Source: Martelella lutilitoris (lineage in GTDB: Bacteria; Pseudomonadota; Alphaproteobacteria; Rhizobiales; Rhizobiaceae). From it: a stretch of 64,000 nt of DNA. Below the pieces are notes generated by a model, which saw only the letters and a program-made list of their open reading frames with translations, made no database searches and had not been told where the DNA came from. A program made the translations under genes and the position numbers. The stretch is taken from contig NZ_CP066786.1 in assembly GCF_016598595.1 (NCBI RefSeq), positions 1,387,501-1,451,500 on the forward strand. The letters are read 5' to 3'. Below are positions 28,261 to 37,247 of this stretch, piece by piece. Numbering within the stretch: the first letter of the stretch is position 1; every line of letters begins with the position of its first letter.

Positions 28261-31212
28261 ATGAGCGATACAAGAGACACGATCGACTATTCCCAAACCC
28301 TCTACCTGCCGAAGACGGACTTCCCGATGCGCGCGGGCCTTCCCAAGAAGGAGCCCGAGCTTGTCGCCCGCTGGGAGGAGATCAATCTTTACAGGAAGAT
28401 GCGCGAGGACGCCGCCGGGCGCGAGAAATTCGTGCTGCATGACGGCCCGCCCTATGCCAACGGCAACATCCATATCGGCCATGCGCTGAACAAGATCCTG
28501 AAGGATGTGATCACCCGTTCCTTCCAGATGCGCGGTTACGATTCCAACTACGTGCCGGGCTGGGACTGCCACGGCCTGCCGATCGAATGGAAGATCGAGG
28601 AAGCCTATCGCGCCAAGGGCCAGAACAAGGACGAGGTGCCGATCAACGAATTCCGCCAGGAATGCCGCGACTTCGCCCAGCACTGGATCGACGTGCAGAC
28701 GGCGGAATTCAAGCGGCTCGGCATCGAGGGCGATTTTGAAAAGCCCTACACGACCATGGCGTTTCATGCCGAGGCGCGGATCGCCGGCGAACTCCTGAAG
28801 ATCGCCAAATCCGGCCAGCTCTATCGCGGCTCCAAGCCGGTGATGTGGTCGGTGGTCGAGCGCACGGCGCTGGCCGAGGCGGAAGTCGAATATCACGAGG
28901 TCCAGTCGGACACGATCTGGGTGAAGTTTCCGGTGGTCGAGGCGAGTGTCAACGAAGCTCGCCGCCTCAACGACCCAGATAAGGCTTCCGAACGTTTGGC
29001 TCAGCTCAAGTCAGCTTTTGTCCTTATCTGGACTACCACTCCTTGGACGATACCCGGCAACCGTGCCATCAGTTATTCGCCAAACGTAGCGTATGGGCTT
29101 TACGAGGTCACGGCTGCAGAAAACGAGTATGGGCCGCAACAGGGAGAGCGCGTTGTTTTGGCAAATAGCCTTTATGAGGAGTGCGCAGCCAAAGCTAAAG
29201 TCAAGTTGGAGATGCTTACCCATCTCGAATCCGATGAAGTCGCGAGTATCACATGTGCTCATCCGCTCGCAGCTCTAGGCTACAATTTCGAAGTACCGTT
29301 GCTAGCTGGAAACCATGTCACCGACGATGCCGGTACGGGCTTTGTCCACACCGCCCCCGGCCATGGCCGCGAGGACTTTGACGCGTGGATGGATCGTGCC
29401 CGCGACCTCGAAGCGCGCGGCGTCTCGGCCAAGATCCCGTTCACGGTGGGAGACGATGGCTTCTACACCGACGAGGCTCCGGGCTTCGGTCCGTCGGCTG
29501 AAGGCGGGGCTGCCCGCGTCATGGACGACAACGGCAAGAAGGGCGATGCGAACGACCGCGTCATCAAGGCGCTGATCGCCGCCGATCGTCTGTTTGCCCG
29601 CGGCCGGATCAAGCACGACTATCCGCATTCCTGGCGCTCGAAAAAGCCGGTCATCTTCCGCAACACGCCGCAATGGTTCGTCTATATGGACAAGGACCTC
29701 GGCGATCAGACGACGCTGCGCTCCCGCGCGCTTTCGGCCATCGACGATACGCGCTTCGTGCCGGCCGCCGGCAAGAACCGTCTCAACGGTATGATCACGA
29801 CCAAGCCCGACTGGGTGCTCTCGCGCCAGCGCGCCTGGGGCGTGCCGGTATGCCTGTTCGCGAACAAGGCCGGTGAGGTGCTGGTCGACGAGGCCGTCAA
29901 CCGCCGCATCCTCGAGGCCTTCGAAAATGAAGGGGCGGACGCCTGGTTTGCCGAGGGCGCGCGCGAGCGTTTCCTTGGAAGCCGGGCGAATGAGGAATGG
30001 GAAATGGTCACCGACATTCTCGATGTCTGGTTCGACTCGGGCTCGACCCATTCCTTCGTCCTTGAAGACCGTCCGGACCTGAAATGGCCGGCCGATGTTT
30101 ATCTCGAAGGCTCCGACCAGCATCGCGGCTGGTTCCAGTCCTCGCTTCTGGTCGGTTGCGCCACGCGCGGCCGCGCGCCCTACAACGCCGTCGTGACCCA
30201 TGGCTTCACCATGGACGAGCAAGGCCGCAAACAGTCGAAATCGCTGGGCAATCAGGTGTTCCCGCAGGATGTGATGGCGAAATCCGGCGCCGATATCCTC
30301 CGGCTTTGGGTGATGACCACGGATTACTGGGAAGACCAGCGCCTCGGCGAAACGATCATCAAGACCAATGTCGACACCTATCGCAAGCTTCGCAATACGC
30401 TGCGCTGGATGCTCGGCACGCTTGCCCATGACGAGGGCGAGGAGATCGCGATCCCCGAGATGCCGGAGCTGGAGCGGTTGATGCTGCACCGGTTGGCCGA
30501 ACTCGACCAGCTCGTGCGCAAGGGCTATGACGACTTCGAATTCAAGAAGATCGCCCGCGCGCTGACGGATTTCGCCAATATCGAGCTTTCGGCCTTCTAC
30601 TTCGACGTCCGCAAGGATGCGCTCTACTGCGATGCGCCGTCCTCGCTGCGCCGCCGCTCGGCCCTCGTCGTCATCCGCAGGCTGTTCGACTGCCTGGTGA
30701 CCTGGCTTGCGCCGATGCTGCCGTTCACCATGGAAGAGGCCTGGCTGTCGCGCAATCCGGAGGCCGTTTCTGTTCATCTGGAACAGTTCCCGACCGTGCC
30801 CGCCGACTGGAAGGACGAGGCGCTTGCGGCCAAGTGGCTGAAAGTCCGCGAGGTCCGCAAGGTCGTCACCGGCGCGCTGGAAGTCGAACGTCGGGACAAG
30901 CGGATCGGTTCATCGCTGGAAGCGGCTCCGGTCGTCTACGTCAACGACAAGACGCTTCTGGCCGCGCTGGATGACCGCGATTTCGAGGAGATCTGCATCA
31001 CCTCGGCGATCACGGTGAAGGAAGGCGAGGGACCGGTAGAGGCTTTCCGCCTGCCCGACGTCGCCAATGTCGCCGTCGTGCCGGCGCTTGCCGAGGGCCG
31101 CAAATGCGCGCGCTCCTGGCGGATCACCGATGATGTCGGCTCGGATCCCGATTATCCGGATGTCTCCGCGCGCGATGCGGCGGCATTGCGGGAACTGGCC
31201 GGCAAGGCCTGA
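28261..31212 (+). CDS. ileS: Isoleucyl-tRNA synthetase
   Basis: Charges tRNA-Ile and edits mischarged valine. The 983-aa class I synthetase has [15 protein letters not shown] (HIGH motif, about 63-77), a CP1 editing domain (about 200-400, with LIWTTTPWT and [16 protein letters not shown]), the KMSKS-equivalent [11 protein letters not shown] (Met replaced by Gln) near residue 660, and an anticodon-binding C-terminal part. The C-terminus has only one Cys of the usual zinc cluster (EGRKCARSW), as in other alphaproteobacterial enzymes. The segment 28940-29330 has lower GC and a different codon style from the rest of the gene (see separate entry), but the frame is intact. Confidence 0.97.
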   Translation: MSDTRDTIDYSQTLYLPKTDFPMRAGLPKKEPELVARWEEINLYRKMREDAAGREKFVLHDGPPYANGNIHIGHALNKILKDVITRSFQMRGYDSNYVPGWDCHGLPIEWKIEEAYRAKGQNKDEVPINEFRQECRDFAQHWIDVQTAEFKRLGIEGDFEKPYTTMAFHAEARIAGELLKIAKSGQLYRGSKPVMWSVVERTALAEAEVEYHEVQSDTIWVKFPVVEASVNEARRLNDPDKASERLAQLKSAFVLIWTTTPWTIPGNRAISYSPNVAYGLYEVTAAENEYGPQQGERVVLANSLYEECAAKAKVKLEMLTHLESDEVASITCAHPLAALGYNFEVPLLAGNHVTDDAGTGFVHTAPGHGREDFDAWMDRARDLEARGVSAKIPFTVGDDGFYTDEAPGFGPSAEGGAARVMDDNGKKGDANDRVIKALIAADRLFARGRIKHDYPHSWRSKKPVIFRNTPQWFVYMDKDLGDQTTLRSRALSAIDDTRFVPAAGKNRLNGMITTKPDWVLSRQRAWGVPVCLFANKAGEVLVDEAVNRRILEAFENEGADAWFAEGARERFLGSRANEEWEMVTDILDVWFDSGSTHSFVLEDRPDLKWPADVYLEGSDQHRGWFQSSLLVGCATRGRAPYNAVVTHGFTMDEQGRKQSKSLGNQVFPQDVMAKSGADILRLWVMTTDYWEDQRLGETIIKTNVDTYRKLRNTLRWMLGTLAHDEGEEIAIPEMPELERLMLHRLAELDQLVRKGYDDFEFKKIARALTDFANIELSAFYFDVRKDALYCDAPSSLRRRSALVVIRRLFDCLVTWLAPMLPFTMEEAWLSRNPEAVSVHLEQFPTVPADWKDEALAAKWLKVREVRKVVTGALEVERRDKRIGSSLEAAPVVYVNDKTLLAALDDRDFEEICITSAITVKEGEGPVEAFRLPDVANVAVVPALAEGRKCARSWRITDDVGSDPDYPDVSARDAAALRELAGKA
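28940..29330 (+). other. Compositionally atypical segment inside ileS (editing domain)
   Basis: About 390 nt within ileS use codons rare in the flanks (TTG, CTA, TTA-rich wobble choices; GCT, ACT, CTT, AGT, GTA), while the protein stays a normal IleRS CP1 editing domain. A hand count of 28981-29280 gives about 52% GC, against about 60-67% in the 60-base lines sampled either side (28441, 29341). The change is abrupt on both sides, near ASVNEARRL and just before [11 protein letters not shown]. This fits gene conversion or homologous replacement by DNA from a relative with other codon preferences. Limits are approximate. Confidence 0.65.
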
Positions 31213-31481
31213 GCGAACAGGACAGCCGGGCGAAATTTCGTCCGGCTGCAATTCCTTGGACGAATTGCGAAAAAGACCGTTCTGCGGTAGGAATGTCGCG
31301 TTTTCGCCGGATTTGTCGCCGAATGATGGCAGATCGCCGGAAGAGTAAGTGGCGCCAGCGGTGCCGGAGTGCGTCGGGTCGAACCGGATTTTCGGGAGAC
31401 CGGCGCGCCAGGGAAAGAACGAGATCGGCGGCCGGCCCGGGATGCGGTGGCTTGCTGATCGAAGGAGTGGTAGTAGAGCGC

Positions 31482-32150
31482 ATGACCTTTGTTTTCCGTT
31501 CGATGAAACTTGCACTCGCCCTTGCGGGCGCCGCTTCGCTTGCTTCCTGCGTCAGCGCGCCGACCTATGGCACCGGCACGTCCGCCACCACGCAGCTGGT
31601 CGAGGATCTGGGAGAGGCTGTTCTGGTGATCAATCCGGATAAGCCCGATATCGACTACGAGGCCCGGCCGGAACTGGTGAAGCCGTCGAAGAACATGGCC
31701 GGCCAGCCGCTTGTCCCGCCGCAGAAATCCGTGGCCTCTGTCGACAATCCGAACTGGATCGAATCGCCGGAAGAACAGCGCGAGCGCGTCTATCAGGAGA
31801 TCGAGGACAATGAGGACAACCCGTTCTACAAGTCGCCGCTCGTCGGCGCGAAGAGCACGGGCCAATTGACCGAGAAGGAACAGCTCGAGGCCTTCCGCAA
31901 GGCCCGCACGGAGGCCAATTCGATCGACATCACTCAGCGGCGCTACCTGATCGATCCGCCGGAGGAATACCGCACGCCCTCCAGCCCCGAGGCGCTCAAT
32001 GACCTGGGCGATCCCGAGCGCGCCAAGGAACGCCGCCGGCAGAAGCTGGCCGAGGGCAAGGATCCGGACCGCTGCTTCCTGTTCCTGAACTGCAAGAGCG
32101 GCAAGACCGAGGACTTCCTCGATTCGTCCAAGAACGCCGGCCAGGAGTAG
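31482..32150 (+). CDS. Putative lipoprotein, Rhizobiales-type hypothetical
   Basis: A 222-aa protein with an N-terminal export signal and lipobox LASC (cleavage before the Cys at about residue 23 from the ATG at 31482; an ATG at 31503 is an equally possible start and closer to a typical lipoprotein signal). GAAGGAG at 31461 supports initiation in this area. The mature part is polar and probably extended: NPNWIESPEEQRERVYQEIEDN, NPFYKSPLVGAKSTGQLTEKEQ, RRYLIDPPEEYRTPS, and a C-terminal DRCFLFLNCKSGK with two Cys. I do not recognise a functional domain. A GNAT gene follows 20 nt downstream. Confidence 0.8.
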   Translation: MTFVFRSMKLALALAGAASLASCVSAPTYGTGTSATTQLVEDLGEAVLVINPDKPDIDYEARPELVKPSKNMAGQPLVPPQKSVASVDNPNWIESPEEQRERVYQEIEDNEDNPFYKSPLVGAKSTGQLTEKEQLEAFRKARTEANSIDITQRRYLIDPPEEYRTPSSPEALNDLGDPERAKERRRQKLAEGKDPDRCFLFLNCKSGKTEDFLDSSKNAGQE

Positions 32151-32170
32151 GCGGGTCTTTTCCGGGGAAT

Positions 32171-32653
32171 ATGATGAACCATTTGATCCGGCCGGCAGAG
32201 CGCGCCGACGCGGCTACCATTTATCGCTTTGTCTGCGAGCTCGCCGAATTCGAAAAGGCGCTGGACAAGGTCGAGACCACCGAAGAGGGGCTCGCCGAGG
32301 CGATCTTCGGCGAGGGCTCGGTGACGGGCGGCCTGATTGCCGAGATTGACGGCAAGCCCGCCGGTTTCGCGGTCTATTATTTTACCTTCTCCACCTGGCA
32401 GGGGCGCAACGGCATCTATCTGGAAGACCTCTATGTGTCGCCGGAGTTTCGCGGCGCGGGGCTGGGCAAGGCGCTGATGCGCGCCGTTGCCGAGGTTGCG
32501 GTGACAAGGAATTGCGGCCGCATGGAATGGAGCGTGCTCGACTGGAATGTCGATGCGATCCGCGTTTATGACGGCGTCGGCGGCAAGCCGCAGAGCGAAT
32601 GGATCCGCTACCGCCTGGAAGACGAGGCGCTCTCGGCCTTTGCCGGCCAATGA
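32171..32653 (+). CDS. GNAT-family acetyltransferase, spermidine/thialysine acetyltransferase-like
   Basis: A 160-aa GNAT protein resembling the SSAT group: IRPAERADAATIYRFVCELAEFEK at the N-terminus, then GFAVYYFTFSTWQGRNGIYLEDLYV, the acetyl-CoA loop SPEFRGAGLGKALM (about 94-107) and MEWSVLDWN. The pattern YFTFSTWQG-GIYLEDLYV is characteristic of SSAT-like enzymes acting on polyamine or thialysine amines; the exact substrate is unproven. Two adjacent ATGs (32171, 32174) could serve as start. Confidence 0.87.
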   Translation: MMNHLIRPAERADAATIYRFVCELAEFEKALDKVETTEEGLAEAIFGEGSVTGGLIAEIDGKPAGFAVYYFTFSTWQGRNGIYLEDLYVSPEFRGAGLGKALMRAVAEVAVTRNCGRMEWSVLDWNVDAIRVYDGVGGKPQSEWIRYRLEDEALSAFAGQ

Positions 32654-32660
32654 AGCCTAC

Positions 32661-32763
32661 AGCATCGGCCCGAAAATCGGAATCGATTTTCGGAAAGCAC
32701 GATGCGTAGATTCAATAGGTTAGAGCGTCCTTTGTGCATCCGAATGGATGCACGGCGCTCTAG
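32661..32763. repeat. Rhizobiales-type intergenic palindromic (mosaic) repeat element
   Basis: Between the converging GNAT and tadA genes lie two strong palindromes: CCGAAAATCG (32670-32679) GAAT CGATTTTCGG (32684-32693), and GTGCATCC (32734-32741) GAAT GGATGCAC (32746-32753). The second is enclosed by TAGAGCG (32721-32727) / CGCTCTA (32756-32762). Both use the same GAAT loop. The sequence pattern (AAAGCACGATGCG, TTAGAGCG, CGGCGCTCTAG) resembles short dispersed elements common between genes in Rhizobiaceae. Only one copy is in this window, so its repetitive nature is recalled, not shown here. The right end overlaps the tadA stop. Confidence 0.7.
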
Positions 32764-33209
32764 CGACGCTCGCTGAAGAAGTCCTTCAGAAGCGCCGCAG
32801 CGCGGGTTTCCGAAAAGCCGGAATAGACCTCCGGCCGATGGTGGCAGGTCGGCTGGTCGAAGAAGCGGCCGCCGTGATCGACGCCGCCGCCCTTCGGATC
32901 TGCAGCGCCATAGTAGAGCCGCGCAATGCGGGCGAACGAGATCGCCGCCGCGCACATGGCGCAGGGTTCAAGCGTGACGTAGAGATGGGCGCCGGGAAGC
33001 CGTTCCGAGCCGATGATCTCGCATGCGGCGCGGATGGCGAGGATTTCGGCATGGGCCGTGGGGTCATTCAGTTCGCGCGTGCGGTTGCCGGCCGCGGCGA
33101 TGACCGTTCCGTCCAGCGCGATGACGGCGCCGATCGGCACCTCGCCGCGCGCGCCGGCGGCCTCCGCCTCATCGAGCGCCAATGCCATGAAATCGCTGCC
33201 CGCGGCCAT
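32760..33209 (-). CDS. tadA: tRNA-specific adenosine deaminase TadA
   Basis: Zinc enzyme that deaminates A34 to inosine in tRNA-Arg(ACG), essential for reading CGN codons. From the ATG at 33209 (AGAGGA about 10 nt upstream) it has 149 aa, beginning MAAGSDFMALALDEA; the open frame runs far upstream, but that part is antisense to rluB and not protein-like. The deaminase motifs are TAHAEI (His53 ligand, Glu55 proton shuttle) and EPCAMC (Cys83 and Cys86 ligands). Divergent from rluB with a gap of about 70 nt. Confidence 0.95.
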   Translation of the reverse strand: MAAGSDFMALALDEAEAAGARGEVPIGAVIALDGTVIAAAGNRTRELNDPTAHAEILAIRAACEIIGSERLPGAHLYVTLEPCAMCAAAISFARIARLYYGAADPKGGGVDHGGRFFDQPTCHHRPEVYSGFSETRAAALLKDFFSERR

Positions 33210-33278
33210 TTTGACAAGTTTCCTCTTAACCAATTCTTCCTGTCCTGTTAGAGGATCGGGATCAACAGGCAAAGCGAA

Positions 33279-34784
33279 ATGAACCAGAAAGACAAATTCC
33301 CCAAACGCGGCGGAAAGCCTTCGGGCAAGCCTGCCGGCAAGCCGGCATCGGCCAAGGACGCGCCGAAGGCGCAGGCCGATGAACGCGCGCCGGAGCGTAT
33401 CGCCAAGATCCTGGCGCGCGCCGGCGTCGCCTCCAGGCGCGATGCCGAGCGGATGATCCTCGACGGCCGCGTCAAGGTCAACGGCAAGGTGCTGGAAAGC
33501 CCGGCCGTGAACGTGACGCTTGCCGACAAGATCGAGGTCGATGGCGAGGAAATCCGCGGCATCGAGCGCACGCGGCTGTGGATCTATCACAAGCCCGCCG
33601 GCCTGGTGACGACCAATGCCGATCCGGAAGGCCGGACGACAGTGTTCGAGAAGCTGCCGAAGGACCTGCCGCGCGTCATCTCGATCGGCCGTCTCGACAT
33701 CAACACCGAAGGCCTTCTTCTCCTGACGAATGACGGCGGGCTTGCGCGCGTGCTGGAACTGCCGGCCACAGGCTGGCTGCGCCGCTACCGCGTGCGCGCC
33801 CATGGGCGGATCACGCAGGACGACCTCGACAAGCTGAAGGACGGCATTGCCGTCGACGGCGTGCTCTACGGCGCGATTGACGCGACGCTGGATCGCGAGC
33901 AGGGATCGAATGTCTGGATCACCATGGGGCTGCGCGAGGGCAAGAACCGCGAGATCAAGAATGTGCTCGGCGCGCTCGGTCTCGAGGTCTCGCGCCTGAT
34001 CCGCATCTCCTACGGGCCTTTCCAGTTGGGCGAGCTGGCCGAGGGCAATGTGCTGGAAGTGCGCGGACGCACGCTGCGCGACCAGTTGGGGCCGCGCCTG
34101 ATCGAGGAATCCGGCGCCAATTTCGATGCGCCGATCTATCATGACGGCGAGGCCGCCGTGCCGAAGCCGGCTGAGGCCGAGGCGCCGAAGCGTGGCCCCC
34201 GCAGGGAAAAGCTTGACCGGCAGGAGCGCGCCGAGCGTGGCCGCGACCGGCTCGATACCAAGCGCAGGGGCGAGGAAAAGCCGGTGCGCGATGTCGAGCG
34301 CAATACCCGCTCCGCCAATGTCTGGATGGCCGCCGGTGCCCGTCCGCTCGGCCCCAAGGCGAAGAAGAAGGCCGAGGACAAGGCCCGTGAGGACGCCCGC
34401 CGCGACGCCCGCAAGGATTCACGCCGCCGGGGCGAGGGCGATAGCCCGCGCGCAGCACGCCCGGCTGGTTCAAGGCCGGCAAGAGGCGGCGGAAAACCGC
34501 AGGGCGGCAAGCCCGGCGGCGGTTTTGTCAAGGGGCCGCGCAAGCCGCGCGCCGAGGGTGATGCGGCGGCCGGAGGCGAAAAGCGTTTCTCCGGGCCGAA
34601 ACGTCCGGCCGGCGAAGGCCGTCCGCCGCGCGGTGAAGGCCGTCCGGCAGGCGGGCGTCCTTCGGGCGACAAGCGCGCCGCACGTCCCGACAACGGCAAG
34701 CGCGGCAAGCCGGAGGGCAATAACCGGCCACGCGGTGGTGCAGGCGGCAAGGGGCCGAGGGGCAATGCGGATCGTCGGCGGTGA
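33279..34784 (+). CDS. rluB: Large-subunit pseudouridine synthase RluB-like with long basic tail
   Basis: RsuA/RluB-type enzyme, expected to make a pseudouridine in 23S rRNA. A short Lys/Gly/Pro-rich N-terminus (1-35) leads to an S4 RNA-binding domain (about 38-95, RIAKILARAGVASRRDAERM), then the catalytic domain (about 98-275) with Asp140 in SIGRLDINTEGLLLLT and KNREIKNVLGALGLEVSRLIR. After residue 285, about 215 residues are a low-complexity Arg/Lys/Gly/Pro tail, making the protein 501 aa, much longer than the roughly 290 aa of E. coli RluB. The last 20 nt overlap rsmD. Confidence 0.92.
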   Translation: MNQKDKFPKRGGKPSGKPAGKPASAKDAPKAQADERAPERIAKILARAGVASRRDAERMILDGRVKVNGKVLESPAVNVTLADKIEVDGEEIRGIERTRLWIYHKPAGLVTTNADPEGRTTVFEKLPKDLPRVISIGRLDINTEGLLLLTNDGGLARVLELPATGWLRRYRVRAHGRITQDDLDKLKDGIAVDGVLYGAIDATLDREQGSNVWITMGLREGKNREIKNVLGALGLEVSRLIRISYGPFQLGELAEGNVLEVRGRTLRDQLGPRLIEESGANFDAPIYHDGEAAVPKPAEAEAPKRGPRREKLDRQERAERGRDRLDTKRRGEEKPVRDVERNTRSANVWMAAGARPLGPKAKKKAEDKAREDARRDARKDSRRRGEGDSPRAARPAGSRPARGGGKPQGGKPGGGFVKGPRKPRAEGDAAAGGEKRFSGPKRPAGEGRPPRGEGRPAGGRPSGDKRAARPDNGKRGKPEGNNRPRGGAGGKGPRGNADRRR

Positions 34785-35322
34785 GTTTCGCGGGCGTTCG
34801 CTCGCGACTCCGAAATCCTCTGAGATCAGGCCGACGACGGATCGCACCCGCGAAAGCCTGTTCAACATCCTGGCCCATGGCTACCCGGATGCGGTGGAGG
34901 GCGCGCGCGTGCTGGAGCTTTTCGCGGGCACCGGCGCGGTGGGCCTCGAAGCCGTCTCACGCGGGGCAAGGGCCGCGACCTTTGTCGAAAACGGCGTCGA
35001 GGGGCGCGGTCTGATCTGGGCCAATATCGAAGCGCTCGGGCTCGCAGGCCGCACCCGCATCATGCGCCGGGATGCAACGAAGCTCGGCAGCGTCGGCAAG
35101 CTGGAGCCCTATGATCTGCTGTTTGCCGACCCGCCCTATGGCAAGGGGCTCGGCGAAAAGGCGATTGCGGCGGCCGGCGAGGGCGGATGGCTGAAACCGG
35201 ATGCGCTCGTCATTCTGGAGGAGACGGCCGACGTCAGCCCTGCGCTTCCTTCGGCATTTGCGCCGTTGGAAGAGCGCGAATTCGGCGATACGCGGATGCA
35301 TTTCTACCGGTACCAGCCTTAG
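34765..35322 (+). CDS. rsmD: 16S rRNA (guanine966-N2)-methyltransferase RsmD
   Basis: SAM-dependent methylation of G966 in 16S rRNA. The start is the ATG at 34765, giving the family beginning MRIVGGEFRGR, and lies inside the 3' end of rluB, so translation is coupled; GAGGGG precedes it by 5 nt. Motifs: IRPTTDRTRESLFNIL (about 21-36), SAM loop LELFAGTGAVGLEA (about 50-63) and the catalytic ADPPYGKGL (about 121-129). 185 aa is normal. Converges with hmuV. Confidence 0.95.
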   Translation: MRIVGGEFRGRSLATPKSSEIRPTTDRTRESLFNILAHGYPDAVEGARVLELFAGTGAVGLEAVSRGARAATFVENGVEGRGLIWANIEALGLAGRTRIMRRDATKLGSVGKLEPYDLLFADPPYGKGLGEKAIAAAGEGGWLKPDALVILEETADVSPALPSAFAPLEEREFGDTRMHFYRYQP

Positions 35323-35340
35323 GCTTTCAGCCGTCAGCCT

Positions 35341-36135
35341 TCACAGTGCGCTGTGCGGCAGGACGAAGGTTGTGCCGTCCGTTGGTGCTTGGTTGACGAC
35401 AAGCCGTGCGCCGAAGACGGCGTAGAGATTGTCGTCGGTCAGCACATCCTTTGGCGTACCGGCTGCGGCGACGCTTCCATCCTTCATCAGGACGATCCGG
35501 TCGGCGAAGAGCGCCGTCAGGTTGAGATCGTGCATGACGGCGATGACGCCGCCGCCGGCGCGGCAGAAGCTCTGTGCAAGGCGCATGATCGCCAGCTGGT
35601 GGAGAATGTCGAGGCTTGCCACAGGCTCGTCGAGGAGAAGCCAGCGCGGCGAGCCGTCGGCGACCGGCGCCTCGATCTGGCAGAGCACGCGGGCAAGCTG
35701 GACGCGCTGCTGCTCGCCGCCGGAAAGCTCCTGGTAGAAACGCCCCTCGAAGCCGTTGAGATCGACAGCCTTCAGGGCCTTTGCTATGGTCTGCCGGTCG
35801 GCTTCACCCGCGCGGTGGCTGCGGCCCGAAAGACCCATGCGCAGCACTTCGGTCACGGTGAAGGGGAAGGCGAGATTGGACGCCTGCGGCAGCACGCCGC
35901 GCAATTCGGCAAGCTGCCACGGCGCAAGCGCTGCGATATCCGCGCCATTGATGGCGACCTTGCCGCTCTCGGATTTCAGATCGCCGGCAATCGCCTTCAG
36001 CGTCGTCGTCTTGCCGGAGCCGTTCGGGCCGCAAATGGCGGTCAGTTCACCGGCGCGCGCCTCGAGCGAAACGTCGTTGAGAACCGGGCGGCCGGAAAGC
36101 GCCACGGAGATCCGGGAGGTGGTGATCATGGTCAT
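35341..36135 (-). CDS. hmuV: Hemin ABC transporter ATP-binding protein HmuV
   Basis: The ATPase of the heme importer HmuTUV at the inner membrane. Walker A is GPNGSGKTTT (about 36-45), the signature LSGGEQQRVQLARVL (about 139-153), Walker B WLLLDEPVASLD (about 167-178), and a switch His in AVMHDLNLTALFAD. Length 264 aa. It is the last gene of the hmu operon, 4 nt after hmuU. Other FecCDE-type importers share these motifs; the assignment to heme rests on the neighbouring hmuS and hemP. Confidence 0.94.
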   Translation of the reverse strand: MTMITTSRISVALSGRPVLNDVSLEARAGELTAICGPNGSGKTTTLKAIAGDLKSESGKVAINGADIAALAPWQLAELRGVLPQASNLAFPFTVTEVLRMGLSGRSHRAGEADRQTIAKALKAVDLNGFEGRFYQELSGGEQQRVQLARVLCQIEAPVADGSPRWLLLDEPVASLDILHQLAIMRLAQSFCRAGGGVIAVMHDLNLTALFADRIVLMKDGSVAAAGTPKDVLTDDNLYAVFGARLVVNQAPTDGTTFVLPHSAL

Positions 36136-36139
36136 GCGG

Positions 36140-37240
36140 TCACAGGTTGAGGCGCGAGCGGTTCTTCAAGAGGATCCACAGGAAGAAGGGGCCGCCGGCG
36201 GTTGCGGTGATGATGCCGATCGGCAGTTCGGCGGGCGCGACGATGGTGCGCGCGAACAGATCGGCCAGCACCAGAAGCGCGCCGCCGAGAAGGGCGGAGG
36301 CCGGAAGCAGATAGCGATGGTCCGGGCCGATGACGAGGCGCAGGAGATGCGGCACGACGATGCCGACAAAGCCGATGCCGCCGGAAACGGCAACGCCCGC
36401 GCCGGTCGCGGCCGCCACCGCGACAATGGTAATGTTCTTCAGCCGCTGCACGGGAATGCCGATGTGGTAGGCCGTCGCCTCGCCAAGCGTGATGGCGTTG
36501 AGCCCGCGCGCCATGAAAGGCAGGACGGCAAAGGCCGCCAGCATGATCGGCGCGATCGCCCAGATCTTGGTCCAGGTGGCGCCGGCGAGCGATCCCATCG
36601 ACCAGAAGGTGAGGTCGCGCAATTGCTGGTCATTGGCAAGGTAGACGAGAAAGCCGGTGGCGGCTCCGGCCAGAGCGGACAGCGCAATGCCCGCAAGCAG
36701 CATGGTGGCAACGGATGTCTGGCCGTGCCGCGTCGCGATCCGGTAAAGCGTCAGCGTGGTTGCCAGTCCGCCCAGGAAGGCGGCGGCGGGAAGAGCATAG
36801 AAGCCGAGGAGATTGGTCAGCGGCGCGGCGACCGTGCCGCCGAGCACGATCATCACCACCGCGCCAAGGCCCGCGCCGGCGGAAACGCCGACCAGGCCGG
36901 GGTCCGCCAGCGGATTGCGAAAGAGGCCCTGCATGGCCGTGCCGCAGACCGCGAGCGATGCGCCCACCAGAAAGCCCATGATGGCGCGGGGCAAACGGAT
37001 ATCGAAGACGATGATGCGGTCGCGCGCGGCGAGTGCATCATCCGCATTGCCGGTGAGGATAGCCCGACCGACATCGAAGACCGAGGCATCCGATGCGCCG
37101 TTGGCCACGGAGACCAGAACCGCGAAGACCGAGGCCACGGCAAGCACCAGTATGGTGAAAGCCGCGATATGCGAGCGGTCGCCGCTTTCGCGCCAGTTGA
37201 GCCGCCTTCCGGCCGATGTCAGCGTGTCGATCACCACCAT
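36140..37240 (-). CDS. hmuU: Hemin ABC transporter permease HmuU
   Basis: FecCD-family inner-membrane permease (366 aa) with many hydrophobic segments, probably ten. The first is near residues 26-46 (HIAAFTILVLAVASVFAVLVS). Typical features are RLPRAIMGFLVGASLAVCGTAMQGLFRNPLADPGLVGVSAGA (LPRAI, about 84-88; NPLADP, about 112-117) and the C-terminal GGIGFVGIVVPHLLR. It lies 7 nt after hmuT and 4 nt before hmuV. Confidence 0.94.
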   Translation of the reverse strand: MVVIDTLTSAGRRLNWRESGDRSHIAAFTILVLAVASVFAVLVSVANGASDASVFDVGRAILTGNADDALAARDRIIVFDIRLPRAIMGFLVGASLAVCGTAMQGLFRNPLADPGLVGVSAGAGLGAVVMIVLGGTVAAPLTNLLGFYALPAAAFLGGLATTLTLYRIATRHGQTSVATMLLAGIALSALAGAATGFLVYLANDQQLRDLTFWSMGSLAGATWTKIWAIAPIMLAAFAVLPFMARGLNAITLGEATAYHIGIPVQRLKNITIVAVAAATGAGVAVSGGIGFVGIVVPHLLRLVIGPDHRYLLPASALLGGALLVLADLFARTIVAPAELPIGIITATAGGPFFLWILLKNRSRLNL

Positions 37241-37247
37241 GCGCGCT

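Noticed and set aside
28940..29330. Assembly error or insertion in ileS
   Set aside because: The reading frame and the IleRS editing-domain sequence are continuous; the change affects codon choice, not the protein.
33210..34142. N-terminal extension of tadA to a 460-aa protein
   Set aside because: The extension is antisense to rluB, has no domain, and the start at 33209 has a ribosome binding site and the normal TadA length.
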